Origin: Saccharina japonica
Lineage: Eukaryota; Sar; Phaeophyceae; Laminariales; Laminariaceae
Direction of reading: 5' to 3'
Length of the DNA stretch: 64,000 bases
Assembly: GCA_008828725.1 (NCBI GenBank)
Contig: MEHQ01003627.1
Coordinates: forward strand, 213,792 to 277,791
This document shows, piece by piece, positions 32,258 to 44,900 of the stretch. Within the stretch, counting starts at the first letter, position 1; each line of letters begins with the position of its first letter. The translations under genes and the position numbers were made by a program. Below the pieces are notes generated by a model. The model was not told the DNA's origin. It ran no database searches and saw only the letters and a program-made list of their open reading frames with translations.

Positions 32258-32312
32258 GTATCACACCCCGGTGATAAGATAATACACCCCGGTGATAAGA
32301 TAGCACACCCCC
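32258..32312 (-). repeat. CACCCCGGTGATAAG minisatellite, third locus
   Basis: Three units in the opposite orientation to 9134-9300. Confidence 0.65.
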
Positions 32313-32357
32313 TTGGATGAATTTCCGAGAGTTTTTCTCCAAAACCAAGCCGGTCGG

Positions 32358-32850
32358 GGGGGGGGGGGGGGGGCGGCGTACTCATTTGTCGCTTGCCTTA
32401 GTCCTTTGACCATTGACCACGCATCCCTTTCGAGACGGAGGAAGGGGGGGGTGTGCTCGATGTTCATGCATGGCCGTGTAGTCGAATGGCCATAATAGAC
32501 CCGCAACGGCGCGGGGGGGGGGGGTACTCGATATTCATGCATGGCCGTAGTGGTATGACCATAGACCCGAGGCGGAAGGGGGGGCGGGGGGTGTACTCAT
32601 GTCGTGCACGGCCGTAGTCGTATGACCATAGACCCTCGCATCCCTACAATGCCGGGACGGAGCACGTTGGGTTTTCACCAACCAGGCAGACATTGCTAGC
32701 ACCAAGCGCGAAGCGCCGTGAGGTGTTGGGCGGGTCGCATGAAGGGTGAGCTGCATCCTCTACTAAGGACCGCTTGTGAGGCGGACTTGCTTGTGGATGA
32801 CAGCTTCAATGAGTTAATTTAATTTCCGGTGTGGCCACTTCCAGAGAGGG
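32358..32850 (-). mobile_element. Stack of family A and B 3' ends
   Basis: In order: B (32378-32440), A fragment (32446-32505), A fragment (32513-32575), a long A copy (32590-32840, with 'ggttttcaccaaccaggcag' and 'agggtgagctgcatcctcta'). Each is introduced by a poly-G run and begins with a GTACTC-like motif. Confidence 0.65.
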
Positions 32851-33020
32851 GTCGTTTGTTGCTTACCTCAGTCATTTGACCACTGACCGCGCATCCCTTT
32901 CGAGACGGGGCATCGTTCCTGCTCCTAATAGAGACACCTCCAACAGTCGGGCGCTCATCGCGCTGTTTCTTTATACCACACACGTAGAGACTTGTTGCCA
33001 ATCCTATCCCCTTCCTGGGG
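32851..33020 (-). mobile_element. Family B 3'-end copy
   Basis: 'tttgttgcttacctcagtca', 'accgcgcatccctttcgaga', 'tagagacacctccaacagtc' and 'ttgccaatcctatccccttc'; then a G run. Confidence 0.65.
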
Positions 33021-33078
33021 GGGGCGTCAAGGTCGCGCATGCATGGTGTCTTTTTTTTAGTTCACGCGTTCCCGCCAT

Positions 33079-34062
33079 ATCATGAAGGTCCCTCCCTGCT
33101 CATGGATCATGTATACTCCCGCACATAATGCCATACATACCGGTATATATGTATTATACGAGGTACGTATCATGCAATATGGTACGGCTGTCGCTATCTC
33201 GAAGCCCGGGTCATGTATATAATACATAATACTGGTTTTTGCATCATGAAGGTCCCTCCCTGCTCATGGATCATGTATACTCCCGCACATAATGCCATAC
33301 ATACCGGTATATATGTATTATACGAGGTACGTATCATGCAATATGGTACGGCTGTCGCTATCTCGAAGCCCGGGTCATGTATATAATACATAATACTGGT
33401 TTTTGCATCATGAAGGTCCCTCCCTGCTCATGGATCATGTATACTCCCGCACATAATGCCATACATACCGGTATATATGTATTATACGAGGTACGTATCA
33501 TGCAATATGGTACGGCTGTCGCTATCTCGAAGCCCGGGTCATGTATATAATACATAATACTGGTTTTTGCATCATGAAGGTCCCTCCCTGCTCATGGATC
33601 ATGTATACTCCCGCACATAATGCCATACATACCGGTATATATGTATTATACGAGGTACGTATCATGCAATATGGTACGGCTGTCGCTATCTCGAAGCCCG
33701 GGTCATGTATATAATACATAATACTGGTTTTTGCATCATGAAGGTCCCTCCCTGCTCATGGATCATGTATACTCCCGCACATAATGCCATACATACCGGT
33801 ATATATGTATTATACGAGGTACGTATCATGCAATATGGTACGGCTGTCGCTATCTCGAAGCCCGGGTCATGTATATAATACATAATACTGGTTTTTGCAT
33901 CATGAAGGTCCCTCCCTGCTCATGGATCATGTATACTCCCGCACATAATGCCATACATACCGGTATATATGTATTATACGAGGTACGTATCATGCAATAT
34001 GGTACGGCTGTCGCTATCTCGAAGCCCGGGTCATGTATATAATACATAATACTGGTTTTTGC
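33079..34062 (+). repeat. Six head-to-tail 164-bp units
   Basis: Units begin with 'atcatgaaggtccctccctg' at 33079, 33243, 33407, 33571, 33735 and 33899. Apart from the first few bases of unit one and the ends, they read as identical. Each contains 'catacataccggtatatatg', 'tatggtacggctgtcgctat' and 'gaagcccgggtcatgtat'. The 65-codon minus-strand ORF recurring every 164 bp is a by-product, as 164 is not a multiple of three. Confidence 0.95.
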
Positions 34063-34290
34063 CATAGTCTACATATACTTTACGTATGGTATTATATTAT
34101 ACCATGCATGTATATCATAATATATAGGCCCTAATATATATATATATGGTACGGCTGTCGCTATATCGCAGCCCTGATCATGTATAATACATAATACTGC
34201 TGTGCCATAGTCTACATATATTACATATACGTGTTACATTATATCATGCATATATATGATAATATATTGCACAGCTGTCGCTATAATAAT
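34063..34290 (+). repeat. Decayed relatives of the 164-bp unit
   Basis: Two degenerate units: 'atatggtacggctgtcgcta' at about 34144 and 'cacagctgtcgctata' at about 34270, with 'gccatagtctacatata' repeated at 34062 and 34203. Confidence 0.7.
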
Positions 34291-35063
34291 AACAGACACG
34301 CGCAGCAGGATGTTTGTAACTCTCTTCAACCTTTGTGCGTTGACGGATCCCGTGCTTTTGATTGGTCGCTAAAGACATGCCGAGAGAGGTCCCCCCTATC
34401 CCCTATTTGCTATGTTTCGTCGCCGTGTTACTTAAAAAAACTCGCATTCGTTCCTCTTTGCGAAGGGACATAAATATTAGGGTATCACACTCAGCTTGAA
34501 AATATGAGTTTCGACGAAATCCTAGATCTCATCACAGCTGTTTAAAAAAATAAATAAATATATTACCAGGTACGTTGTAACAAATCATAAACTACTTTTC
34601 TTGTATGGTGCGTAGACTACTGCTTTAGTGCTGGATATTGGATAGTATCGTACCGAACGTGTTTTGCCTTCCGTAGAGGTACGAGTAGCACATTTTGAGG
34701 GGGGAAAATGTGACTGCCGGGGGTTCCTTAACCCTTTTCGAAGTGCACTGTCTAGAAATAAATATGTCCGTCTAATTCCAAGTGTTTTGTCCCCACATCG
34801 GGACTGCAGTCCTAAATGGGTGTTGGTTTGGATCTCGTTTTTTGTTGTAAGATTGGTTTTATTCCTATATACACCCTGCAATTTTCCATGGGGTTAAGGG
34901 TACGCTTTTTCTCATAAGAGTGTCGATTTTGGACGATTTGGTGGAGTTACTACACTATAATCAAGTGAAAAACACAAAATCTCATATGTACATGTTTCGG
35001 TGCACCCCCGTCGTTTTTGTGCTGACACTGAACGAAAACTTGGTATCAAAACTGTGTATATTG
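34291..35063. other. No gene seen
   Basis: Holds a family N copy (34480-34545) and a degraded E-like element near 34728-34830 ('ttgtccccacatcgggactg'). Confidence 0.35.
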
Positions 35064-35168
35064 CGGGGGGGACCTATGAGTAAAATAGGGCCAAATATTG
35101 TTCGTAAAAATAGGGAAATGTGTAGGTTTTGGTGTGCACCGTAGGTTCTATTTACTATGCTACCCCGT
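35064..35168. mobile_element. Family D MITE
   Basis: 'cgggggggacctatgagtaa' to 'ggttctatttactatgctac', with 'aaatattgttcgtaaaaata' between. Confidence 0.65.
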
Positions 35169-35559
35169 GAGAGTATCGAAACAGTTCAGTTTTGTTGTTG
35201 TGTGAATGGGGATCGATTCTCGTTTCGATATCTAACATAGAGGGATACTCGAGGGATACGGTATTAAATTGCACATGTTTTGTTTTTGTGTCGTATCGTG
35301 GTTTCTGATAAGTATGCTCCCCTGCGTCCCACGCACGTACCATATATGACAGTGTATTTCACACGCCCTGGGGTGAATTTCAAAGTTAATTTACTCCATA
35401 GCCAGGGGGGCACAGACAACGAAAAAGGCGGCTTCGGAGCATCTCGTCGACATCTTTCCATACACGGGTCGGGTCGCTCGGGGTTAGCGCTCGACCGGTC
35501 GTCGAGCAAATCAGCGTTGAAATTCGTCCCACGGGGTGTGGTATACAGTGTCATATGAT

Positions 35560-35712
35560 ACGGTACCATAATGAGCGTCCGAATATCGGAGATGTCTCTA
35601 TCGGGAGTAGGAGGAAGTAGGAACGGTGCGCCGCCCCGAAAGGGATGCGTAGTCAATGGTGATTTCACTGCGTAAGGCAAGCAACAAATGAGGACGCCCC
35701 CCCCCCCCACCC
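35560..35712 (+). mobile_element. Family B 3'-end copy
   Basis: 'gagatgtctctatcgggagt', 'gaaagggatgcgtagtcaat', 'aggcaagcaacaaatgagga' then poly-C: the sense-plus version of the B 3' end. Confidence 0.6.
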
Positions 35713-35854
35713 TCCACCCCACCCAGTAAAACAGTTGCGCATATAGACGTCGCGGCGTCTCAAATTATTTGTCCGCGCTTTGGTTGTGCTGATTTGTGTT
35801 TTTACTTGATGTTGTCTTTTTGCTTGGATGTTGTGCGCTGATTGACGCTGCCAG

Positions 35855-35965
35855 GGCCAAGACCGAAGGCTAAAGGCGGGCTACCGACATCTGGGGTGCT
35901 TCAGGTTCGACGCCGGGGATGGCAGAATGACGAAGAAGCTTGAGGCCATCGACATGACGTTAGAG
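35855..35965 (+). CDS. WSC-CAP exon 1: start of WSC domain
   Basis: After the acceptor GCTGCCAG it reads GQDRRLKAGYRHLGCFRFDA, then GDGRMTKKLEAIDMTLE, ending at donor GTGAGG. The R-H-L-G-C-F opening and the D-M-T-L-E segment before the second cysteine are standard WSC features. An in-frame TGA at 35843 lies just upstream, and the first ATG (35927) is already inside the domain. Confidence 0.85.
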
Positions 35966-38900
35966 GTGAGGCTCCTACTGGAGGCCGGATACATTTGCAA
36001 CTGTCTCGATCAGGAAAATTCTGGGAATGTTCCTGAGAACCACAATTGTTTGCTAGCCCAAAATCAGCGGGTGGGGGTCGGGGGTGGTCTCGTATGTCGC
36101 CGTGGGGTCAGTGTTTTTGGTGGCCCCTGCCGGCGGCTTATTAGACTACATGTCCAGGATCAGTTTGGGGGGCTCAGGCCCAGGGGGGATCCGGTCCGCC
36201 GCATGGGATATAGGCATTTCGACGCCAGTGGACGAGAGGGGAGATAGGGCTGAGGTTTTGTCGCAATAAAAAATGCAAGGAACGACCCGCAGTGGGGAGG
36301 GGGGGGGGGTGGTGTCTTGCTATTATACATGTGACCCCGGATCTGGATTACGAACGACTAATAGGGAGGGAGAGAGAAAAAGAAGGGCAAATGCCATTTA
36401 GTGGGAAGAATGAAAACACAAAAACAAAGGGCGTCAAGCTGGAGCTGAGCGCCGAGTTTGAGTTTTGATCGTGCTTGTTTTTTTTGTCCGAGCCACTTGT
36501 AAAATCCCTCATACACCAAGACACGTCCTATATAAAAACATTTGTAAGCTCTCATACATACAGTAATACCAGGAAACGTGCTATCGAAAAACTTATAAAT
36601 CCTGCTGGCCGGACAAGAAAGAGCTTCGATGCGGGCAGGGTTTATAAGTTTTTCGATGAGACAAAAATTGTGGGCATGCCTCGGATAAACCATAATTACG
36701 AGTAGCCCAACATCGGCGGTTGGAGAGAGGGAGGTTGGGGGTGGTGGCGGCGTTCGGTGTGGGAATTGGTGTTGACTCATTTATTGCACCACGAGACAGA
36801 TAGATATCCGGTGAAAAAACTCATCCCACACTAATTCCAAGTAGTTTGTCCCCAAAAACGGGGGACCGTTTCTTATGTTAAGGTTCGTTCCTGACAATTG
36901 CAAAAATATGGATTCGTGGAAGAACAAATAAGATTCGTGGCATTTGCAAATATTGGCGTTATGTCACGTCTAACTTTGATGCCGGTACGTACGTACGTAC
37001 GTATATATCTCTTGTCGGTTCTTCGAAACGGTGTTGCTTGTAATTGGTACAGTACCGGTATGCAACATGAAAGGTTCGAAAAACAAGAAAAACAATCCGC
37101 GATATGGTTGATACTGATATATACGAGTACGAAATGTTTATGTTTTTTCAATGGGCAATAGGTATACACCTACGTGGGCATTTCGAGCCAATCCCAGAGG
37201 GGCCGAGCAAGCCTTTCCCCGAGTGCAATACGCCGTACTACCTATTTTTGGCTCAAAATGCCTACGATCGTATATAGGTTTACCTACTTTCGGCTTTTAC
37301 CCTTTTTCTTACGCCCTTCGACAAATGTGTCGTGCGTATTTTTTGTCCGATAAATAATCGAATCTCCTTCCTTTCAAGTTTGAGTATAGCAGTATGATAT
37401 CGTATACCGGCATTGTATCATACAAGCAGTAGTATATCAAGTACTACTGTATCTCTTACTGTACCTGGTATGATGAATCCTCGGTAAGATTCTGGATCAC
37501 GGAGGGAAATATCATATACGAGTACGTATATATGAAATCTCGAAATATGATGACGAAAAAAAAAATGTTAACCCTCTCTTGACTGCAGTAGTTCCGCGCC
37601 CTTCCCTCGCTGCCCCTGCCGATGGTGCTGATGCCTGACGCCCCCCCAATAAGCGTGATTTGTCACGCTTAAAGCCATTCTTACAGATCTTTTTTTTCCA
37701 CGCAATGTTTCCTTTTTTTCCTTACAGAAAAAAAGGAAAACGAAGAAATAGTGCCAAAACAAAACGAAGGAAATTTAACCGAGAAAAAAAAAACTGAAAT
37801 AAAACAGAAAAGCTTACTCGTATGATACATATATAGAAAACGTTTAGGGTGGGGGAAACATTATTGCGATCAAAAAAAGGGGGGGAGAGGGGGGAGCGAG
37901 GGAAATACTTTCTCGAATCAGAAAATATGACATGGTGCCAAAAAAAAAAAAAAAAAAACTCTTTATATACCTGGTACGTACGTAGTAAAATTAGGACCAA
38001 CACTCTGTCCGACAACAACGGCCCTTGCTGCCGCCGCCGGCGATATTGTTGAGAGGTGAACAGGGTTAAGATTGAAGAGAGCAGCAGCTCCAGAAGGAGC
38101 GAGAGGGCAAGGAACGTTTGCTTTGCATCTGGTAAATCTGGGGTTTGTGGAGCGGGAGTTGAATCTTAACATATTTTACATGGAAGGCATGTTTGGTGGC
38201 TGGAGGATACTACTCGTACATACAGAAAGATTTACCAGGTAGTGCGTGGTAACAGGACAGGCTCCGAAAACTTTGGGGACTTTGGAGCGGAAGACGGCAG
38301 AATACGTCAGGAATGAAAAAATATACCTGGTATACATTTTTGGCCCCATATATGCAAAGATGAGTTTCGACGACTTCCTCGATCTCACTCACAGCTGTCG
38401 TTTTTTTTATTTATTTTTATTTTTCAATTTATTATATCATACGTAGCGACCAAGTCCTGTGCCGGATGCGATCTTCTACCAGCCGCCTATTTCTACTATT
38501 AATAGCGGGAAGGGGCACTCACTCGCAGCAGTAAGACTCGTACCATGCTGGCGCTCGTGTGGGAGATCTCCCGTGCGTTGTACGAGGTCGAGTACACCTC
38601 CCCCGTGCCTCATTACGAGAGACCATAGTAAATAGGGACACCTATATACGGTACAGACAAAAAAAAAAAAAAAATGTTTTTTGTGCGTGCCGTAGGTAGG
38701 TCCTGTTTTCTATGGTCCACCGCCATGCTGTAATACGTATATAGTTGGTTTACTTTGTAACCCAATGTATCTCACGTAAATTGAGAGCCGATAAGATACC
38801 CCCTCCCCGGTAATATGTACGACCAGCTCCTGCCGCACCGCTGCCCGTAGCCACTTGGCCCCGACCTCAACCGTGGGGGCAACGTCGTCAACTGGAGGTC

Positions 38901-41900
38901 TATGAGGCACGCAAAGAAGCGGTCACTCACACCTCCACACCTATACCCCTGAACTCAGCAGGAGCCCGGGGGGCAGCAGCGCTGCGCACCCGGCTAGATA
39001 GGTGGACTCGCAGAAGCACACAAAGGTAGCAAAAGACAGAATGATATTATGTGTTGGTATCCCAGCAGGTGTTCGTGTCGCATGCATGCCTACATACACG
39101 TCACAGGCCGTTTTGGGCCGACGTCGGCTTGCACGTGGTGGGGACGTGCAGTGCGGAGTTGCTCGTTGTGGAGAAGCCTCCGTCATCGGCGAATGCGCAG
39201 TGGTTGCGGTCTGCGGTAACATCAGTGCAGAGAGAGAGAGAGAGCTCTGCATCACTGACTGTCTTGGATCCATCCCACTGGCGTGGTTATCGCTCGACAT
39301 GTGTTCACTATTCACGAAGACAAAAACAAAACTGCCAAGTAAGTCAGCCCGTACCGCCGTCGGACGTATTTCTCCACCCGATAAATAATATCAGCCCGTC
39401 AAAGTCCAGCCAAGTCGTATATACGAGCTGGACTTCTTCCGCCATCTAAGTAACAAACTATTTAGTAGCCTCCAGGCAACTTCACCTTGCTGCCTAGCCG
39501 TACAATACGTACGAGGGCGCAGAGGTTCGAAATATAATAGCCTCTCGTATAGCACTTGAACTTAAAAGATCATCGAAATTAAAATATATACGAATATATA
39601 TATATATATTGCAGCCCCCGTCAGTTCGCGCGAAGCAACCCACGCGAGCTGCAATTCATAATAATATGTTATTTACATTCGGGGGACCATAGTAAATAGG
39701 ACCACATATTGTTGGTAAAATAGTGAAATAGATAGACTTTTGGGTGTACCGTAGGTTCTATTTACTAGTATGTACTATGCCCTCCCGTTATAGGTAGGCG
39801 TAGTCTTAGTTGGGTGACGACTTAAACCGACTAACTGACTGAACTCTTTTGTAATGTATCAATACTCATTTGGACTTTTGTGCGGTAAAAGTGCAAAAAT
39901 AGGCGTTGCCTCGTAATTACTTAGTTTCAGTATGTAATCGATTTTGGGCGTTAAATATGACTTAATAAAACAATAACACATATCATACAATATAGTAATT
40001 AAGAAATAATTATTTATTTTGTGAATTCGGGGAGACGAAATACAACCAAGTCGAGCCATAAACACGCCCCGTCATATCTGCTACAAATACACAGAACTCC
40101 TCCAAATACCGCACGCAACTAATACGTAGTAATGTTGTGATACTTCGACAGACAGACTAATATCTATCAAAAGGCGGCCAACTTATGGTCAGCCGCCAAT
40201 GCACAGCCTCTTACTCTTAATATTAATAGTGCACTGCTGCTGCACAGAACCCTAAGTTTGACTCTAATTTCAAGTGTTTCGTCCCCACAACGACCTAGCA
40301 GCGTGGGTAGGCGCAATTCGATGGGAGTCGATGAGGGAATAAAGGTCTGAAGTTTTCTCGCGATAATCATGCAAGGCACGAACCGTACTCGTAGTGGGGG
40401 AGGGGAGAGAGAAAAGCCTACTTTGTGACCCCGGATCTGAGGTACGACTGAAAAGGAGAGAGAGAAAGAACGGGCGTTAAGATAATAAATGGGATGGAAT
40501 AAAATAAAGTAAAATAAAGCGAGAGTGCATTCCTCAAGGGGTTTATTTACATTGTTGCGTATGTAAACTTGTACCTGCAATAGGCTCCCCTTGGTTGAGT
40601 TCCCCGGGTTTTGTTGTTATTTCTGTAGCTTTTTTTGTTTGTACTTTTTACGAGTTATCCGCGTGTACCTGCATATGCTTACGCTGCACAAAACAGTATT
40701 GCATGGCAAACGTGGTGTATATTGTTCATAATCTGCATGTATGGTGTACATTGAGGGACTTTTTTTTGTATGCCCCTCTCTGCCCCGCGCTATCCCAGGG
40801 TGTATAGATGGTGGCCAACAAAGGCAAAAGAGGAAGGGCATAATAAGGAAGTCAGCAGACAAAAATAAGAAAAAAAGGGTTTTATGTAATAAATGGAACA
40901 AACGTATTAAGCTCCCAAATGTTGGAGGTGTCTCTATTAGGAGGAGGAACGGTGCTCCGTCTCGGATGAGATGCGTGGTCAATGGCCAAGTGATGCAGGC
41001 AAGTAACAAATGAGTACCCCCCCCACCCCCGCCAAAACAGAAAAGGGAAAAGATGAACGAAAAGGGTTTTATGGAAACAACGTACCCCAACTAACTGTTG
41101 GAGGTCTCTCTATTGGGAGTAGAAACGGTGCTCCGTCTCGAAAGGGATGCGTGGTCACGTGGTCAAATGACCAACGCAAGCAACAAATGAGTACGCCCCG
41201 CCCCGTCTACGGCCATGCATGAATATCGAGTAGACCCCCCCCTCCCCGACAAGCTTGTGGTCAATGGTCAAATGACTAAGGCAAGCAACAAATGGTAGCG
41301 AGAAAACGATCGCTATCTTAGGAGATAGATGGTGGCCACAGGCGGCGAAACAGGGAGGGGATAAATATTAGCAAAACGTTTCTTTGAAATATATGGAAAC
41401 AACGTAATGGACTGCCCAAGTGTTGGAGGTGTCTCTATTAGGAGTAGGAACGGTGCTCCGTCTCGAAAGNCCAATCCCAGAGGGGCCGAGCAAGCCTTTC
41501 CCCGAGTGCAATACGCCGTACTACCTATTTTTGGCTCAAAATGCCTACGATCGTATATAGGTTTACCTACTTTCGGCTTTTACCCTTTTTCTTACGCCCT
41601 TCGACAAATGTGTCGTGCGTATTTTTTGTCCGATAAATAATCGAATCTCCTTCCTTTCAAGTTTGAGTATAGCAGTATGATATCGTATACCGGCATTGTA
41701 TCATACAAGCAGTAGTATATCAAGTACTACTGTATCTCTTACTGTACCTGGTATGATGAATCCTCGGTAAGATTCTGGATCACGGAGGGAAATATCATAT
41801 ACGAGTACGTATATATGAAATCTCGAAATATGATGACGAAAAAAAAAATGTTAACCCTCTCTTGACTGCAGTAGTTCCGCGCCCTTCCCTCGCTGCCCCT

Positions 41901-44900
41901 GCCGATGGTGCTGATGCCTGACGCCCCCCCAATAAGCGTGATTTGTCACGCTTAAAGCCATTCTTACAGATCTTTTTTTTCCACGCAATGTTTCCTTTTT
42001 TTCCTTACAGAAAAAAAGGAAAACGAAGAAATAGTGCCAAAACAAAACGAAGGAAATTTAACCGAGAAAAAAAAAACTGAAATAAAACAGAAAAGCTTAC
42101 TCGTATGATACATATATAGAAAACGTTTAGGGTGGGGGAAACATTATTGCGATCAAAAAAAGGGGGGGAGAGGGGGGAGCGAGGGAAATACTTTCTCGAA
42201 TCAGAAAATATGACATGGTGCCAAAAAAAAAAAAAAAAAAACTCTTTATATACCTGGTACGTACGTAGTAAAATTAGGACCAACACTCTGTCCGACAACA
42301 ACGGCCCTTGCTGCCGCCGCCGGCGATATTGTTGAGAGGTGAACAGGGTTAAGATTGAAGAGAGCAGCAGCTCCAGAAGGAGCGAGAGGGCAAGGAACGT
42401 TTGCTTTGCATCTGGTAAATCTGGGGTTTGTGGAGCGGGAGTTGAATCTTAACATATTTTACATGGAAGGCATGTTTGGTGGCTGGAGGATACTACTCGT
42501 ACATACAGAAAGATTTACCAGGTAGTGCGTGGTAACAGGACAGGCTCCGAAAACTTTGGGGACTTTGGAGCGGAAGACGGCAGAATACGTCAGGAATGAA
42601 AAAATATACCTGGTATACATTTTTGGCCCCATATATGCAAAGATGAGTTTCGACGACTTCCTCGATCTCACTCACAGCTGTCGTTTTTTTTATTTATTTT
42701 TATTTTTCAATTTATTATATCATACGTAGCGACCAAGTCCTGTGCCGGATGCGATCTTCTACCAGCCGCCTATTTCTACTATTAATAGCGGGAAGGGGCA
42801 CTCACTCGCAGCAGTAAGACTCGTACCATGCTGGCGCTCGTGTGGGAGATCTCCCGTGCGTTGTACGAGGTCGAGTACACCTCCCCCGTGCCTCATTACG
42901 AGAGACCATAGTAAATAGGGACACCTATATACGGTACAGACAAAAAAAAAAAAAAAATGTTTTTTGTGCGTGCCGTAGGTAGGTCCTGTTTTCTATGGTC
43001 CACCGCCATGCTGTAATACGTATATAGTTGGTTTACTTTGTAACCCAATGTATCTCACGTAAATTGAGAGCCGATAAGATACCCCCTCCCCGGTAATATG
43101 TACGACCAGCTCCTGCCGCACCGCTGCCCGTAGCCACTTGGCCCCGACCTCAACCGTGGGGGCAACGTCGTCAACTGGAGGTCTATGAGGCACGCAAAGA
43201 AGCGGTCACTCACACCTCCACACCTATACCCCTGAACTCAGCAGGAGCCCGGGGGGCAGCAGCGCTGCGCACCCGGCTAGATAGGTGGACTCGCAGAAGC
43301 ACACAAAGGTAGCAAAAGACAGAATGATATTATGTGTTGGTATCCCAGCAGGTGTTCGTGTCGCATGCATGCCTACATACACGTCACAGGCCGTTTTGGG
43401 CCGACGTCGGCTTGCACGTGGTGGGGACGTGCAGTGCGGAGTTGCTCGTTGTGGAGAAGCCTCCGTCATCGGCGAATGCGCAGTGGTTGCGGTCTGCGGT
43501 AACATCAGTGCAGAGAGAGAGAGAGAGCTCTGCATCACTGACTGTCTTGGATCCATCCCACTGGCGTGGTTATCGCTCGACATGTGTTCACTATTCACGA
43601 AGACAAAAACAAAACTGCCAAGTAAGTCAGCCCGTACCGCCGTCGGACGTATTTCTCCACCCGATAAATAATATCAGCCCGTCAAAGTCCAGCCAAGTCG
43701 TATATACGAGCTGGACTTCTTCCGCCATCTAAGTAACAAACTATTTAGTAGCCTCCAGGCAACTTCACCTTGCTGCCTAGCCGTACAATACGTACGAGGG
43801 CGCAGAGGTTCGAAATATAATAGCCTCTCGTATAGCACTTGAACTTAAAAGATCATCGAAATTAAAATATATACGAATATATATATATATATTGCAGCCC
43901 CCGTCAGTTCGCGCGAAGCAACCCACGCGAGCTGCAATTCATAATAATATGTTATTTACATTCGGGGGACCATAGTAAATAGGACCACATATTGTTGGTA
44001 AAATAGTGAAATAGATAGACTTTTGGGTGTACCGTAGGTTCTATTTACTAGTATGTACTATGCCCTCCCGTTATAGGTAGGCGTAGTCTTAGTTGGGTGA
44101 CGACTTAAACCGACTAACTGACTGAACTCTTTTGTAATGTATCAATACTCATTTGGACTTTTGTGCGGTAAAAGTGCAAAAATAGGCGTTGCCTCGTAAT
44201 TACTTAGTTTCAGTATGTAATCGATTTTGGGCGTTAAATATGACTTAATAAAACAATAACACATATCATACAATATAGTAATTAAGAAATAATTATTTAT
44301 TTTGTGAATTCGGGGAGACAAAATACAACCAAGTGGAGCCATAAACACGCCCCGTCATATCTGCTACAAATACACAGAACTCCTCCAAATACCGCACGCA
44401 ACTAATACGTAGTAATGTTGTGATACTTCGACAGACAGACTAATATCTATCAAAAGGCGGCCAACTTATGGTCAGCCGCCAATGCACAGCCTCTTACTCT
44501 TAATATTAATAGTGCACTGCTGCTGCACAGAACCCTAAGTTTGACTCTAATTTCAAGTGTTTCGTCCCCACAACGACCTAGCAGCGTGGGTAGGCGCAAT
44601 TCGATGGGAGTCGATGAGGGAATAAAGGTCTGAAGTTTTCTCGCGATAATCATGCAAGGCACGAACCGTACTCGTAGTGGGGGAGGGGAGAGAGAAAAGC
44701 CTACTTTGTGACCCCGGATCTGAGGTACGACTGAAAAGGAGAGAGAGAAAGAACGGGCGTTAAGATAATAAATGGGATGGAATAAAATAAAGTAAAATAA
44801 AGCGAGAGTGCATTCCTCAAGGGGTTTATTTACATTGTTGCGTATGTAAACTTGTACCTGCAATAGGCTCCCCTTGGTTGAGTTCCCCGGGTTTTGTTGT

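Noticed and set aside
33079..34062. Possible CRISPR array
   Set aside because: The units are 164 bp and identical throughout, with no repeat-spacer alternation, and the setting is eukaryotic.
37722..38018. Minus-strand hydrophobic ORF, repeated at 42005-42301
   Set aside because: Phe run comes from a poly(A) tract, and there is no start or splice context that holds together.
39002..39449. 128- and 132-codon plus-strand ORFs (repeated at 43285-43732)
   Set aside because: Three frames are open at once (two plus, one minus); a Cys-rich look suggested WSC at first, but the spacing and the GCF and CGG motifs are absent.
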